From Owenia fusiformis (taxonomy: Eukaryota > Annelida > Polychaeta > Sabellida > Oweniidae): 64,000 nucleotides of DNA. Each line of letters opens with the position of its first letter. Position 1 is the first letter of the stretch. A program made the translations under genes and the position numbers. The notes under the pieces are model-generated. The model was not told the origin of the DNA and did no database searches. It saw only the letters and a list, made by a program, of their open reading frames with translations. Below, piece after piece: positions 35,623 through 49,600 of the stretch. The stretch lies in assembly GCA_903813345.2 (NCBI GenBank), contig CAIIXF020000008.1, positions 36,542,867 through 36,606,866 on the forward strand, given 5' to 3'.

Positions 35623-38600
35623 TCAAATCATCCGAGATCGTCGGATATATCCTCTCTTTTTACACGAGCGCTTTAAATTTATCATTATTTTAATTACCAA
35701 ATACGCAAGTCCAACACATATCACAAATATCAATGCATATGTTACATATTCCTTAAACTCCAAAGTCCACATTGTATGTGTAACAGCAATGTCTAATACA
35801 AAAGGTTCTTCCGTTTCTTTATCCAGGTCGTCAAAAAATATTTTAACATTGTGTTTAGCGTTTCTGTGATGTTCACCAAATAAATCAGTATAATCGATTT
35901 CAGATATTCCTTCCTCTGGATCTTGTGAGTTTTGGAAATTATTGATGTATGTTGTGATAAAATATTTTGCGTACATTGTCAATGCACATAGTGCTACTGA
36001 TGTTTTATGGACGAGGCACCCATCAGTATCGTGCAAGTCAATTTCACTCAATAGTTTTCGTACATGACGTAGTTCTATATGTATATTATTCTCATCTGGT
36101 TCAGTCGTTATTTCTTCATAATTGTTATGTCTTTTATGAAAGAGGTCATTTTCTGTTCTTGTTTTAGTTTCAGGACTTTTAGATACCTTGGTGTTATTAC
36201 TTGTCTCTAATTTAGAATCTTCTATCAAGTAAACATTAGATGCAGGATCCTTGTCATTATTTCTATTAACAATCTCATCATTTCTGTGTGTATTCTCATC
36301 ATTTTCGTGATGAGTATCAGATGCACTATCCATCAGTGAATTTGTAACAGTTGTTTCATCATTGGAATCTTCATAATCATATTCATCAATAGTTTCATCC
36401 ATATCTTCAACATCATCATCATCATCAGCGCCATCTGCATGTAAAGCATCGTTATCGTCGTTGATATTCATAATGGTATTACGAGGCATTCGACCGTAGC
36501 AACCACTTGGCTTTTGCCACGAAATCATTTGCTCCAGTAGGTCCATGTCTAGATATTCATAGAAGCCCAAATTCAAGCATACAAATTCTGAAATTACATC
36601 GAGTTAAATAGAATTAAGCTACATGTATGGGCATCCATACTGATCTCGAAAGGCTAAAGGGGAACGATAAAAAATGTGAGAAAACAAAGTAGAAGAAGCA
36701 TGAGTATAGCGAATCATCATTAGGATAACATATCTCAAACTGAGCATCAACCCGCCCTCCACCGTAGCCTATTTTTATAGTCTTTATTCAGGAACAAGAG
36801 ACGCACCTATCTCCATGATCCAATCTTGGTTCTTTGGCAGCACAGTATAGTTAGTTCTTGATAGTATTTCCCCTACTTGAGCATAGCTGTTGGTACACAT
36901 TTCCACCTGTATACTAGTAATATCTGTTCCCAGTTCTTCATATATGGCATCTACTTCACGTGTACAATTCATCTACAAGAACGGACCGCCACGTTTTTCA
37001 TCTTTATGATGATATTTTGAAAATATTACATATATCAATTTTGGAATTCAAATAAAACGATTCCTTCCCGAGATTTTAGAATTTTAATATTGATCTAGCT
37101 TAATTGCAAAAAGCATATAATCAATATAGTCAGATTTTCAACTGAACGAATATGCGTTCAACTCTTATAAAGTTTGCCCTGAATCAAATCATGAATTATC
37201 CATACCTGCTCAGCTAGGACTGTATATAATAGCTGATGAGAGAGTGCATATCCACTGTATCCTCGTTTTGTCATCAACTTGCAGCAGTCTAAACTAACAA
37301 TACACCTTGAAAAAACGCAACATGATTTTCCTTTATATATTTTGGTGATGTAAGGGGGTGTTGGTCTGTTATGGTACAGCGAATAATCTAAATTCTGTTT
37401 ATTTTGTCTTTGTGATGATTTGTTGTTTCATGGTGAATTTTACTGAAAACAATTTAAAATTAACTTTAATTTTCTGCACATTTACAGACCTCAATATATT
37501 ATGATGAGTTATGAATTGAAAATCATTGTCATTTCGAGATCATATACAAAAAGTAATTAGGATCCACTATGTTATATCTCAATATCACTGACTTATAAAT
37601 AAATGAAGTAGTTTCAATTGAATTTACAGCTTCTTATTGTGGATACCATATCCATTTAATTTATTTTAAAATGTTAGATGAGTGCTGACCTTTTGACCCC
37701 TTTAATTTATTTTAAGATGTTAGATGAGTGCTGACCTTTTGACCCCTTTAATTTATTTTAAAATGTTAGATGAGTGCTGACCTTTTGACCCCTTTAATTT
37801 ATTTTAAAATGTTAGATGAGTGCTGACCTTTTGACCCCTTTAATTTATTTTAAAATGTTAGATGAGTGCTGACCTTTTGACCCCTGTTTGTAGCAGCTCG
37901 GCCATGCAATCGTCAGATTGTTTCAGCATGCGTCGCTCAGCCTTCTGTGTTGCTTCATCGAACAGATCCACTGAAATAAAAACATTAAAAAATTAAAGTA
38001 AGCATATGAAACATACTTTCAATATATCTGAAATCGGACAATTTTAATGTCAAGCGCGAAGGTTACAATAATAGTGTCTCTTTTGATTGTCGGTACTACT
38101 CAATAGGAACTGATTTGAGAGCAAGACTTAATGGAAGCGCTCGATTGAAAGATTAAAATGGCTGGTTATACAGTTGTAATAAGTGAATTTTGAATATTAA
38201 AGGCTCCGATTGTCAGTTTTGTATTTCACATTGAATTCCTGGACGACAACTTAAATCTAAATTATGAAACAAAGACACCTTTGGGTTTTCTTCACCTAGC
38301 AACCAAACGACGCATTATATACAGAGCGCATAAGAAAAGCGAACACATCTTTACATAATTGATTTCAATCCGACATAAAATTCTAGAACATTGATGAGGG
38401 TGAGATTTTGGTAAATCTTACCCTTTTCCTTCCATAAATAGTTACTATCCAACTCCCTGTCTGTATGATGAACTCTCCATCCATATTTCACCAAACCAGC
38501 AAGTTTGTCGAAGTAATCAGGATTGCTGGACTGCAACTGAGGAAGGGCATCATCTAATGAAATATATCAACTAATTTGTCCACTATGTTCGCTTTTCTCT

Positions 38601-39668
38601 ATTTTAACATTACACAAAATATTGTTTGCCTAAAATTAAAAAATATGTGGGGAGATTTTTCGGAACTTGTCATGCCACTTAATAGGTGGGAATTTCTTTT
38701 CAAGCTTTGATATCTTCAGACAAGAAGGATCGTGTCTGTTGTGTGACATTCAAGTTTCATTATATGAGGATATGAGGGTTATTAAGGAGCAACATTACAT
38801 ATATTGTCCCTAACCGAACAAAAGGGCGCACAAACCGTATTGCAAACATATTACTTACCAGAGATTTTTTCAGCCTTAAGACGTAGTTGTGAGATATGCT
38901 TTATTAAATCTTCATGTCGGGAAGCAGCAATTGTTAATTTTTCTAAGTCTTGGAGAAGTAGTTCCATTTGACCTGGAAAAATTTAAAGTTAATGTTATTT
39001 ATTTATTAGATGGTAAGTGTATGCAAAGAAAATGAGATAATCCAAAAGTCATAGTTGACTTCACAATGTCCTCTTTCGTGCACAACTAGAGTACTCTCGT
39101 TTCGTTTCTGTTTTTTTGTCAGAGAGGTTCACACGAACCCCATCGAACCTCCGGCCTAGGCCTGTGACCAACATTTTTCGTTCAGTACTTAGAATCTGAA
39201 TTACTATTGTGAAATATTCGTCTAGGTAGCTTATCCTGTTCGACCTCTTGTGTGTCTCTGATTCGACCTACCTTAAATTTTTATTTATTTACTATAACTG
39301 TACAAAAAAATAAATTTTAACAGGGTTGACACTATGGATACCCATATGCCAAGAATTGATCAAAGAGCGAATAATTCACGCTATTCACATGACGTCGCCA
39401 TCCTTATTTAGACTGAAATATAAGGGACTGTTAACTTCAGGAGGAGTCAACAATTGTTACGTGCAGGAGACCTACCTTCTAAGAAGCGCGATCCATAAAT
39501 TCCATCAATATTCATTTTTTCGTAATTGTTTTCATAAAATGTTACAATGTTGTCTATAGCTAGTAAAACACCTTGTAATGAACGCAACCCTTGCTGTCCT
39601 GCCACAACATGTAACCCTGACATTAAACAAGCATAAAAGAGGCATAAGAAAATTTGAAAATAAGTCAT
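35623..39668 (-). CDS. C16orf89-like: C16orf89 (UPF0764) homologue with acidic segment and C-terminal membrane anchor
   Basis: Seven exons in phase, 588 aa: 39668-39476, 38972-38859, 38553-38422, 37970-37874, 37305-37206, 36972-36807, 36587-35623. A signal peptide covers about residues 1-24. Matches to the vertebrate protein run in order: NIDGIYGSRFLEG near 53-65, CKLMTKRGYSGYALSHQLL in exon 5, a conserved Cys-rich stretch into LLEQMISWQKPSGC at the start of exon 7, and DGCLVHKTSVALCAL near the end, matching the vertebrate DGC-H-T-A-AL block. Human C16orf89 is about 400 aa and secreted, with function unknown. Here exon 7 adds about 120 residues rich in Asp/Glu/Asn (a D-run follows HADGA), and the protein ends in a hydrophobic helix (about 548-570) and a basic tail (NLKRSCKKRGYIRRSR), so it is probably a type I membrane protein. 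Confidence 0.88.
37654..37885 (-). repeat. 46-bp tandem array (five copies) that includes an exon end and its donor site
   Basis: Five copies at exact 46-bp spacing. Each contains, on the minus strand, GGGGTCAAAAG|GTCAGC, i.e. the last 11 bases of exon 4 of the C16orf89 homologue plus its 5' splice site. Donors lie at 37873, 37827, 37781, 37735 and 37689. Only the first keeps the frame into exon 5; the frame reaches TAA in the first unit. Confidence 0.92.
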
Positions 39669-40827
39669 CGTTCAATAAACTAACACTGGATGTATATATT
39701 TAGTTGTGTATCATCTACATGGGAGTCACTCAGAACAAAATAAACTTTATCTTAACTTGCTTAGTTATCTTTGTTTACAAAGATCACACAGTGGATATTT
39801 CGATAACTTGAACAGATAACAGAATCAAGATACAACGTAAAAGGGGTAACAAAATTGTAAGCAACGTGTGTTAATGACCTACCAATGTATCTTAAATATA
39901 TAATCCCCCAAAGGACCCATAATATCTTGTTAAATATCTTCGAAAGATTTTTCCGACATGGAGGATCGTGGTATTTTTCTAAACACTAAGAAAACTTCAC
40001 AGAACTCACACGAGTATTTTCAAATTTAACTCATATGTTTCCTTATACCAAAGAAAATTACCTACTCCATGCCATGGGTATATAATTTGCAGATATCACT
40101 CTCTTCTGTTTGAAATCAAATAACAAAACAGCGCCAGAGTATCACACATCTCTATAGAGAGATATACCATTTTTATACCATTTTTTAACTGGCGCGATAT
40201 CGTGACATGATAATAGTTAAAGGAACAAAATGCGTAAATGAAGTTTCACATTTGATCTTCATAGTATTTCCAATGGATTAATAAGTACCTGATCCTTCAT
40301 TTGACACCAAAACAGCTCAAACAGATCACATCAGAGTTGACACTAGATCATGAAAAAATATTTTCGATCTATCATGTTTATATATTTCAAGTTTTTAGCA
40401 ATGCCATTGAAAGATGGCATTGTTGTTTGCATTAAGTATCCATTCATTTTTGATAGGATTTTTAACCATACGCCATCTTTTAATTCGAAAGTTATTCAAA
40501 ACATACACTTAATTTTTTTTCACTTCAGTATTGATCCAAATTAAAGTTTTTAGCATATTTGATTGAGTGTGTGAGTAACATGTCTTAAATAATATTTTGT
40601 CCTTTTCCTTCAAAAATAGGCGCATTGCCTGTTTAAATATGTTTTCAGCATATATCTAAGGGTATTGATTAGATCTAGATGTATTGGGTCTTTATAATTT
40701 GCTTTATAAAAAATTTATGAAAGAACTAAGTGTTCCAAAATAAAAATGTACATGGTAAAAAACGGAAACCCTGCATTTTCCTCATATCTATGTCATTTTC
40801 GAATATTACTCCCTGATATTTGACATA
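39669..40827. other. Intergenic DNA upstream of the C16orf89 homologue, nothing recognised
   Basis: AT-rich sequence that should hold the promoter of the minus-strand C16orf89 homologue. No gene, RNA or repeat could be supported. Confidence 0.4.
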
Positions 40828-41463
40828 CAGGGTGACACAAAACAAATGACACCCACCATACGTTGCATAACTTGTTTGTTTATTACCATATAGACTTGTC
40901 CTTTGGCACATAATGCGAACGCACCTTAAAGAAATTTCAGATATGTAGCTCAAGTGGGTCAAATGGACACACATGGATTTTACACAAAAATGCCACCCAG
41001 CTTTTGCAACATAACTTTGTAAATACTAATGATTTTGGCTTGTCCATTCAATAAAACACAGCATATTGTAGTTCTCATAGTCACAACGTTACAGCACTTA
41101 AAACAACACATGCTTCAGGCATGGCCGTCATCGCGCTGTCATAGGGAAACCTGCACAGTTGTCAATGATCCGAATGCATTCCTCAGTAGGTATGGCCGGG
41201 ATGACTCGGATGATCTTACTTTTGAAGTCTGCAATTGTTCGAAGGTCATTCTCATAAACTCTATCTTTGGCGTATTCCCCACAGGTAGAAGTCAAGTAGG
41301 GCCTTTTTGGATGACTTGCAATAGTGGCCATTGAAGCATGTTCTTTAAAGTGCTGTAACATTTTGACTATCAGCCTGATGGTCATGAAATAAACATGCAG
41401 TAGACAGTTCATTTTCCGCCCAAGCAGTACGGGGTGTTCTTTCTAGCAGTCCATGTTCACTTT
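40828..41463 (-). mobile_element. Tc1/mariner (IS630) type transposon remnant with transposase fragment
   Basis: It starts with the family terminus CAGGGTGACACAAAACAAAT. On the minus strand, about 41412-41128 encode a decayed transposase C-terminus: CGEYAKDRVYENDLRTIADF corresponds to the W-G-Y-x-K-D-x-V-Y block of many animal IS630/mariner transposases, and AIPTEECIRIIDN follows as in that family. The catalytic N-terminal part is missing and the second end is not visible, so 41463 is approximate. Confidence 0.6.
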
Positions 41464-41464
41464 G

Positions 41465-42075
41465 ATTTGATTAATATCGTATGTCCAACTCATTTAAATA
41501 TGAATAGTAGCAGATAATTTTTATATTTAAATGAGCTAGCCATAAGATAGTTAATCAAGCCGTTAGCCAATGGCCGGCAGGTTGAATTCGTGAATGATCT
41601 CTAAGAAATAAGCTTGTATTCCCGAATGCAACTTTCGGCTGTCGGCTACCGGATTAACCTACTATTTTAGAGGCAACTCATTTGAATATGAATAGTACCT
41701 CCCAGTACCCCATTTATATTTAAATGTGTTGGTCATAGAATAGTAGATTGATCCCGTAGCCGACAGCCGAAAGTTGCATTCGCGAATACAAGCTAAGCTT
41801 GAATGCAATTAACGCCTGTCGGCTACCGGATTGACCTTCTATTTTATGGGTAACTCATTTAAATATGAAAAGTACGACTGAACATGCCACTATTCTATTC
41901 ATATTTAAATGAGTTGGTCATTTAATAGTACGTTAATCCGGTAGCTGACAGGCGTTAGTTGCATTCGCGAATACAAGGTTAGATTTGCTGTTCAACCAAG
42001 ACTAACACCATTGGTCGGTGGATTTTACCGATCAACTCTAACTTGATTCTTATTGGCTAAGATTTTTAACCTGCA
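41465..42075. repeat. Cluster of short inverted and direct repeats (foldback type)
   Basis: CATTTAAATATGAATAGTA and its inverse alternate four times. Between them sit direct and inverted copies of GTCGGCTACCGGATTAACC and of GCATTCGCGAATACAAG. The pattern is that of a compound foldback element. No coding content. Confidence 0.7.
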
Positions 42076-42129
42076 CTTAGTCACTTTTATACTATAACCA
42101 GAACAACGGCAACGCCAAAGCGTAGCGAA

Positions 42130-43395
42130 TCCCATCGAACATTTTTCAAAAGGGGCACCTTCTACCAAAAGTGTCATAAGACAGTGTGCCATGCTTATAA
42201 TATTCACATACCAAATATGAACAAAATCGCTCTACTACTTTTCGAGTTATATTAAAATACGTTAAAATGGTGGCCATTTTGAAAAATGGCCGCCTCCTAC
42301 TAAAAGTCTCATTAGACAGTGTGCCATGCTTATAGTATTCACATACCAAATATGAACAAAATCGCTCCACTACTTTTCGAGTTATAGTAAAATACGTTAA
42401 AATGGCGGCCATTTTGAAATATGGCCGCCTTCCACCAAAAGAGTCATTAGACAGTGTGCCATGCTTATACGTATTCACGTACCAAATATGAACAAAATCG
42501 CTCCACTACTTTTCGAGTTATAGTAAAATAAGTTAAAATGGCAGCCATTTTTCAAAATGTCCGCCATTTTTCAAAATGGCCGCCTTCTACCAAAAGTGTC
42601 ATTAGACAGTGTGCCATGCTTACAGTATTCACATACCGAATATGAACAAAATCGCTCCACTACTTTTCGAGTTATAGTAAAATACGTTAAAATGGCGGCC
42701 ATTTTGAAAAATGACCGCCCTCTACCAAAAGTGTCATTAGACAGTGTGCCATGCTCATACGTATTCACATACCAAATATGAACAAAATCGCTCCACTACT
42801 TTTCGAGTTTTAGTAAAATAAGTTAAAATAGCGGCAATTTTTCAAAATGTCCGCCATTTTTCAAAATGGCCACCTTCTACCAAAAGTGTCATTAGACAGT
42901 GTGCCATGCTTATAGTATTCACATACCAAATATGAACAAAATCGCTCCACTACTTTTCAAGTTACAGCAAAAATCGTAAAATAACGAGAAAAGGCCGCCA
43001 TTTTTCTAGATGGCTGCCATGTGATCTTTTAATATCTACATTTCTAGCTTTATTAATGTCCTATATAATTTATTTTACATTTAAAACATATTGCTATTAC
43101 AGTTTTACATATTGCAACTAAATTACTGTAAAATCGGCACTAAAATGGCCGCCATTTTGAAATGAGGGGCCATTTTGAAAATTGGCTTTCAAGCAGAACT
43201 TCTACCCCCATAGGGTATATGTATACAAAATATGAATAAAATCGGGCCAACGGTATTTGAGTTATTGCCCGGACGGACGGACGGACGTACGTACGGACGG
43301 ACGGACGTACGTACGGACGGACGGACGGACGTACGTACGTACGGACGGACGGAGGCGTTCCCTATATCCCTCCGAACTTCGTTCGATGGGATAAT
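42130..43395. repeat. Six tandem units (135/155 bp) ending in a (GGAC/GTAC)n tract
   Basis: GACAGTGTGCCATGCTTATA recurs near 42180, 42316, 42451, 42607, 42741 and 42896. Units alternate between about 135 and 155 bp, depending on one or two copies of the AATGGCCGCCATTTT block. The array ends in about 90 bp of GGACGGACGTAC repeats (43265-43353) and a terminal CCGAACTTCGTTCGATGGG. Similar composite elements occur at 49700-50450 and 55950-57235. Confidence 0.85.
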
Positions 43396-43667
43396 GATTG
43401 GACACGTGCACTAATACTTCAAAGAAATGAAGTCGGGGGCATTACAAATGTAATGTTTTTACATACGAACTATCACGTGATAATAAAGAATACAATACAA
43501 TATAACATATGAGAAAATAAACTTTAAATATATTTTAAATTGTGAATTATTTTCTGAACAATTAATATAATTTGAAACATAGGATACGCTAAGGACTGGT
43601 GTGAAAATGTCACTCCACCTTGATAGGAGCCGATCCCACAACAACCTCCCGAGTACATGTCGAGTGC

Positions 43668-46600
43668 TCATAAGTCTTTAATGATGTAGCTCGATATAAC
43701 ATCTACCATTGCCGCATTCAGTCCATTCGAATAATGTGTGCCGTCCCAGCTGATGAGATTCTTTACCAACTCATTCGCATCAAGGAAAGATATATTCATA
43801 CTTTTTGTAAATGTTCGAAAAAACGTAGCAAAGTTTAACGTCTTTTCCTTGGTTTGTTTTTCATGCGCTGGCGATTTATGCAGTCCCGGAATATACGGGG
43901 TCATGTAGATGATGTGTGTATCGCCAAGGTCTTTTGCAACGTCAAGCAGTTCTTCCAAGTAGTGTGACACCATCTGCGTATTGAGATTAGTGTGGAGTCC
44001 AACATCCGCCATGACAAGCATGTGACCCGGATGTTCCTTCTTCAATGCTCTTAATTTCTCCTTCAAAGGTCTCACTTCTTTCGATACATCTTGATGAAAT
44101 AAAAAATAAAATTGAAATTAATGTAAGTGAATGAGAACGGTACCTTTTCAAGAGCTCATCAATGGGTCAAAAATGTAACCCATGTAATGGACAACTGAAA
44201 AAATCGTTCGTTTCGCCTGTCCGAGCGTTAACTCAAATACCCGTTGACGGATTGTGATAACATTTTGGAGGCTGATTCCTTGTGTGGATAGGTAAAAAGT
44301 TCTCAAAAATTTAATCTAAATGCAGATAACTCAAATACCAGTCATCAGATTTCAAATGTTTTGTGTTGCTGTCCTATAGGCATAGGAAGAAGGAATATTT
44401 ATATGTTATCTGTGATACGTATACTCACATCATTTGACAGATTTTGGCTCAAATTTAATATACTGATGCCTCAGAGATATAGGACTATGCTTTTTTGACT
44501 CCAATAATTTTTGTAATATGATTTTCTAGCATGTCGTATCGCATGGTTTAAAGGGCGTTCAGATTGTGTGTATCAAATTCCAATAACGGTGATACTTTCC
44601 ACTGGATAAAAATACTTTCTTTTAACTTTGGGCTTGATGCTCTATGAATATCATAGTATAAATGAAATAAATGTGTTGATTGAACCACTCACTTCTTATA
44701 CCATTAACTTGTAATAGAAAAACTTGCTTCAATTGCAGCCCTGTACATAACTCCTTAACGCTCAGATCGTTTGTGTAAATTCCAAAAACGGTGACACTTT
44801 TCCACTTGATACAAAATATTTTATTTTTATTATGTCACGATGTTCTATCAATATCATAGTAACAATGGAATAAATGTAATATATAATCACTCACTTTTTA
44901 TACCATTAACTGTGTAATAGAAAAACTTGATTCCATTGCAGCCCTGTACATAACTCCTTAACCAACAAGTTCGGAATCCCCAATTTCTTGCATTTGGGCG
45001 GCAACTCCGGATAAGATCTAAAATATGAAAGGAAATAACCTGTGATAAATCCTGTATATGTTTTGTATACTTGTATTGCTTAAAGAAACGTCATTTTAAT
45101 AACTCAGATGCGAGTAGGTAGTTACCACTTTCACCACCAGGTGGCTCATTCGGATATCAGATAGCATGGCGGGTATAGTAGAAAGTTCATTTTAACTTAA
45201 ATATTATCAGTTTTAATAATTCCGTTTTCATATCACTCTTATGTATTTAATAGTAATGTAAATTAAAATATGTCAAGTAAAAGAAAATATTATCTGTCCA
45301 ATGCAAGAAAAGATATCTCACTTTTTGTGATTTTATAACATGGGGTCTATGGGGAATCTCGAACTAGAAGTCACATTTTACCCAAAAAAATTAAATTTTC
45401 AAAGTTGATGAATAATTTTCAAAGCCATGTTTGTAGATGTACTTTTACATGTAGATTTTAAATATGAAATCACTTTGACTGAATTTTGAATATTTAATGA
45501 CGTAAATCAAGTTATTTTCTACTCGTATCTCTAGGGTCTTAATTTTGTTAATTGTTGATTCTGTGAACATTCACTGTAAAAAAGATTTTGAAATATATTG
45601 TGATCAAAATTAATTAATTGTTTAGTGTTCCAAATTCCGGAAGTGTGTTTCAAATTCCGGAAGTAACACCCCAGTCACATTTGTCGCACGGCGGCCGCAA
45701 GTCGACCGCAGATCGATCAAATCGGTGAATTTCAGCGGCGAGCGTAGAAAAACTACGCTTGCCTTGCGGCCTCCGTACGGCAAATGCAGATTTTAACAGG
45801 CCGCAGGGAAGGCGTAGAAATTATAACTAGGAGTTATAATATTTATTCATTTCTGAGGTCCCCGTAGAAATCACCTGGCTCAACAAGACTGAATCATTAT
45901 TTGTCAATGTTTCACGATCTGTTTTCATTTTATATTACATCCTAACAACCCAGTCACATTTGTCGCACGGCGGCCGCAAGTCGACCGCAGAACAATTAAA
46001 TCGGTGAATTTCTGCGGCGAGCGTAGAAAAACTACGCTCGCCTTGCGGCCTCCGTACGGCGTATGCAGATTTTTACAGGCCGCAGGGAAGGCGTAGAAAT
46101 TATAACTCGGAGTTATAATATTTGTTCATTTCTGAGGTCACCGTAGAAATCAACTGGCTCAACAAGATTGAATCATTATTTGTCAATGTTTCACGATCAC
46201 TTTTCATTTGATATTACATCCTAGCACTTTGGATAACATTTATAAATTGTCCTGATGTAAATAAAATGAAAAAAACTATTATTTATCAATATAAATTTAA
46301 AATTCACCGTGCGGCTGCCGTGGGAAATGTGACTGCAAAAGTATGAGAGCGCAGAAATTCTGCGGCGAGCGTAGAAAAGCTACTGGCCGCAGAAATGATA
46401 GACCGCAAGGTCGCCGTAGGAAATGTGACTGGGGTGTAAGGGACAGATATGGGGACTTCAGAAAAGAATGAAATGCGCAGAGGATCAACTAAAAATGTGA
46501 GTTCTAGAACGAAGACCCGTTGTCATTGACTGAGGATCCCAGTGATCCTATTACTCAGTTTGAATTAGACAAGGAAAACAAAGTTATCTTTAAAATTATG

Positions 46601-49600
46601 GATCTGGTTTTCGAGTTTTCTCTGCATCTAGTGTTATATGGTGATTGTTTAATATGAGTTTATGATTACTTTTATATAGTGACTTTAGAGACATTCAAGT
46701 GATGTCAACCTTTATCTTTTGCTGGAACTGATCTTATTTTTATACTAGTAGTGATATCACCTTTTGATCTTACTTTTATATAGACACTTTGGAGACATTC
46801 AAGTGATATCACCTTTTGATCTTACTTTTATATAGTCACTTTAGAGACATTCAAGTGATATCATCTTTTGATCTTACTTTTATATAGTCACTTTAGAGAC
46901 ATTCAAGTGATATCAATTATTTATCTTTTGCTGGAACTGATCTTACTTTCTTATTGTAACTTTGGAGACATTAAAGTGATATTACCTTTTGATCTTAATT
47001 TTATATAGTCACTTTAGAGACATTCAAGTGATATCACCTTTTGATCTTACTTTTATATAGTGACTTTAGAGACATTCAAGTAATATCACATTTTCTTTCT
47101 GCCTTAAAACATTAGTAATTGTGTAGTTTAGTTTACACCCTAGTCACATTTGTCGCACGGCGGCCGCAAGTCGACCGCAGAACAATTCTCGAAATCGTTG
47201 TTCCCTCTTCAAAAGAGGAGACGCGAAAATCTTTCCTTATAAGGTCAAAATATTTCCCATGATGCAATTCGCAGAGGAACAAATTTATACTTCCTTGTTT
47301 TCCCTCATAGGTTTAACATGGGGATTTTCACACCTATTTTTCAAACGATATATTCGTTCATATTCCCGTACGAGAGTACAGAAGAAATTATTAGAAACGA
47401 TTGATCTCTTATTAATCTTAATATAACAGCTATTTTTTTCATTGTATTGATTCATAGCGTGGTGAAAACGACGATTGAAAAGTGAGAAAATATTCCGGAA
47501 GAGAAGGTCACGTGATCAGTTGACTAGTCACCATATTGGAAAAAACAATTCCATTTGACTTTCAGTACTTTCATGCCAATCTTACCGCACTACAAACTGC
47601 AACATCGATGCAACAACTGAATAAAAGTATTCATCTTCAATTTACATTATAGAGTTACGTTGAAAACCCACAAACAACTGAGCAGTAGACCAAAGAAGAC
47701 GCGTCGCTATTATCTCGGTCAATCCGTTCAGTGGTCCGAAAGCAAATCTATAGTACTCGTTTCCGAATTTTGTTGTTCATTGTACAATCTTTTATTGATT
47801 AAACTCAGTATACTGACTATTAAAGCAATGACAAAGAAGAATACTTCCGATGGTGTCATTTTTTTTTATTTAGCGTGCGGGTGTAAAAACAAAATTGCGT
47901 AATTAGTTTGATTTAGAACTTTCGGGTCACGCAAATAGCTACGCGAATTGCATAGTGGAAAATTATTGACCAATCAAATTTTGTCCTTTTTGAGTGCTTT
48001 TTCAGAACATATTTGCGAACGTTCTGATTCAAAGAGCGAACCGCGAAAGGGAGAATTAAATCGGTGAATTTCTGCGGCGAGCGTAGAAAAACTACGCTCG
48101 CCTTGCGGCCTCCGTATGGCGTATGCAGATTTTTACAGGCCGCGGGGAAGGCGTAGAAATTATAACTCGGAGTTATAATATTTGTTCATTTCTGAGGTCC
48201 CCGTAGAAATCAACTGGCTCAGCAAGATTGAATCATTATTTGTCAATGTTTCACGATCACTTTTCATTTGATATTACATCCTAGCACTTTGAATAACATT
48301 TATAAATTGTCCTGATGTAAATAAAATGAAAAAAACTATTATTTATCAATATAAATTTAAAATTCACCGTGCGGCTGCCGTGGGAAATGTGACTGCAAAA
48401 GTATGAGAGCGCAGAAATTCTGCGGCGAGCGTAGACCGCAAGGTCGCCGTAGGAAATGTGACTGGGGTGTTACAGTTAGTGTGGGTTTGACTTCGTACAT
48501 AATTTTCTATTTGTTTCTAAAGCATTGTTTGTAATTGTTTTGGCTCATAACACCCCAGTCACATTTGTCGCACGGCGGCCGCAAGTCGACCGCAGATCAA
48601 TTAAATCGGTGAATTTCTGCGGCGAGCATAGAAAAACTACGCTCACCTTGCGGCCTCCGTACGGCGTATGCAGATTTTTACAGGCCGCAGGGAAGGCGTA
48701 GAAATTATAACTCGGAGTTATAATAGAGGTTCATTTCTGAGGTCACCGTAGAAATCAACTGGCTCAACAAGATTGAATCATTATTTGTCAATGTTTCACG
48801 ATCACTTTTCATTTGATATTACATCCTAGCACTATAAATAACATTTATAAATTGTCCCGATGTAAATAAAATGAAAAAAGTATTATTTATCAACAGAAAT
48901 TTAAAATTCACCGTGCGGCTGCCGTGGGAAATGTGACTGCAAAAGTATGAGAGCGCAGAAATTCCACGGCGAGCGTAGAAATGTTACTGGCCGCAGAAAT
49001 GATAGACGGCAAGGTCGCCGTAGGAAATGTGACTGGGGTGTTAAGAGCAAATAAATTAAATATATAACTTTATTTTATTTTGTCCTTGAATGTTCATTGT
49101 TGTATTGTAATGAGTTCCAAAGGGAACTGCAGTGCAAACCCCAGATTGCGTAATACTTTTTCCCCGTACATTCCCACAGAGTAACATCTCAGGTAACTGT
49201 AGCGAGCATGCGAGCGGAGTCAACGCCGCTCCGTATAATCCGGCAATTAAGTATTTATATACCACGCGGGAGAACCACCTCCTCTCGCGTTTTCCCCGAA
49301 TTCCTGAACAGAGCCGCGCCTTGAGAAAAACGTTACAATATGAATAAAAAAATTGTGATATTACTGTAAGCTGGCTCCTGTATTTAAAGTATTTAAAGCA
49401 TATCGCTTCGAGTTTTTTGAAGTTATGGAGGATTTAATCAACAAGTTCAAGGGGCTATTTGAACAATAATTTAAGAATACTTTTTTGATAAATCTCAGCA
49501 AAATATAGTTGTAAATAAATGTTGTAACTAGAAAAACAGCAACTCCACGGATTTGCAAATCCCACCGAACAAAACATATTTTAATTATTAGTGGCCATCT

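Noticed and set aside
42146-42781. Several repetitive frames of 60-110 codons on both strands
   Set aside because: Produced by the 135/155-bp tandem array; no start context or homology.
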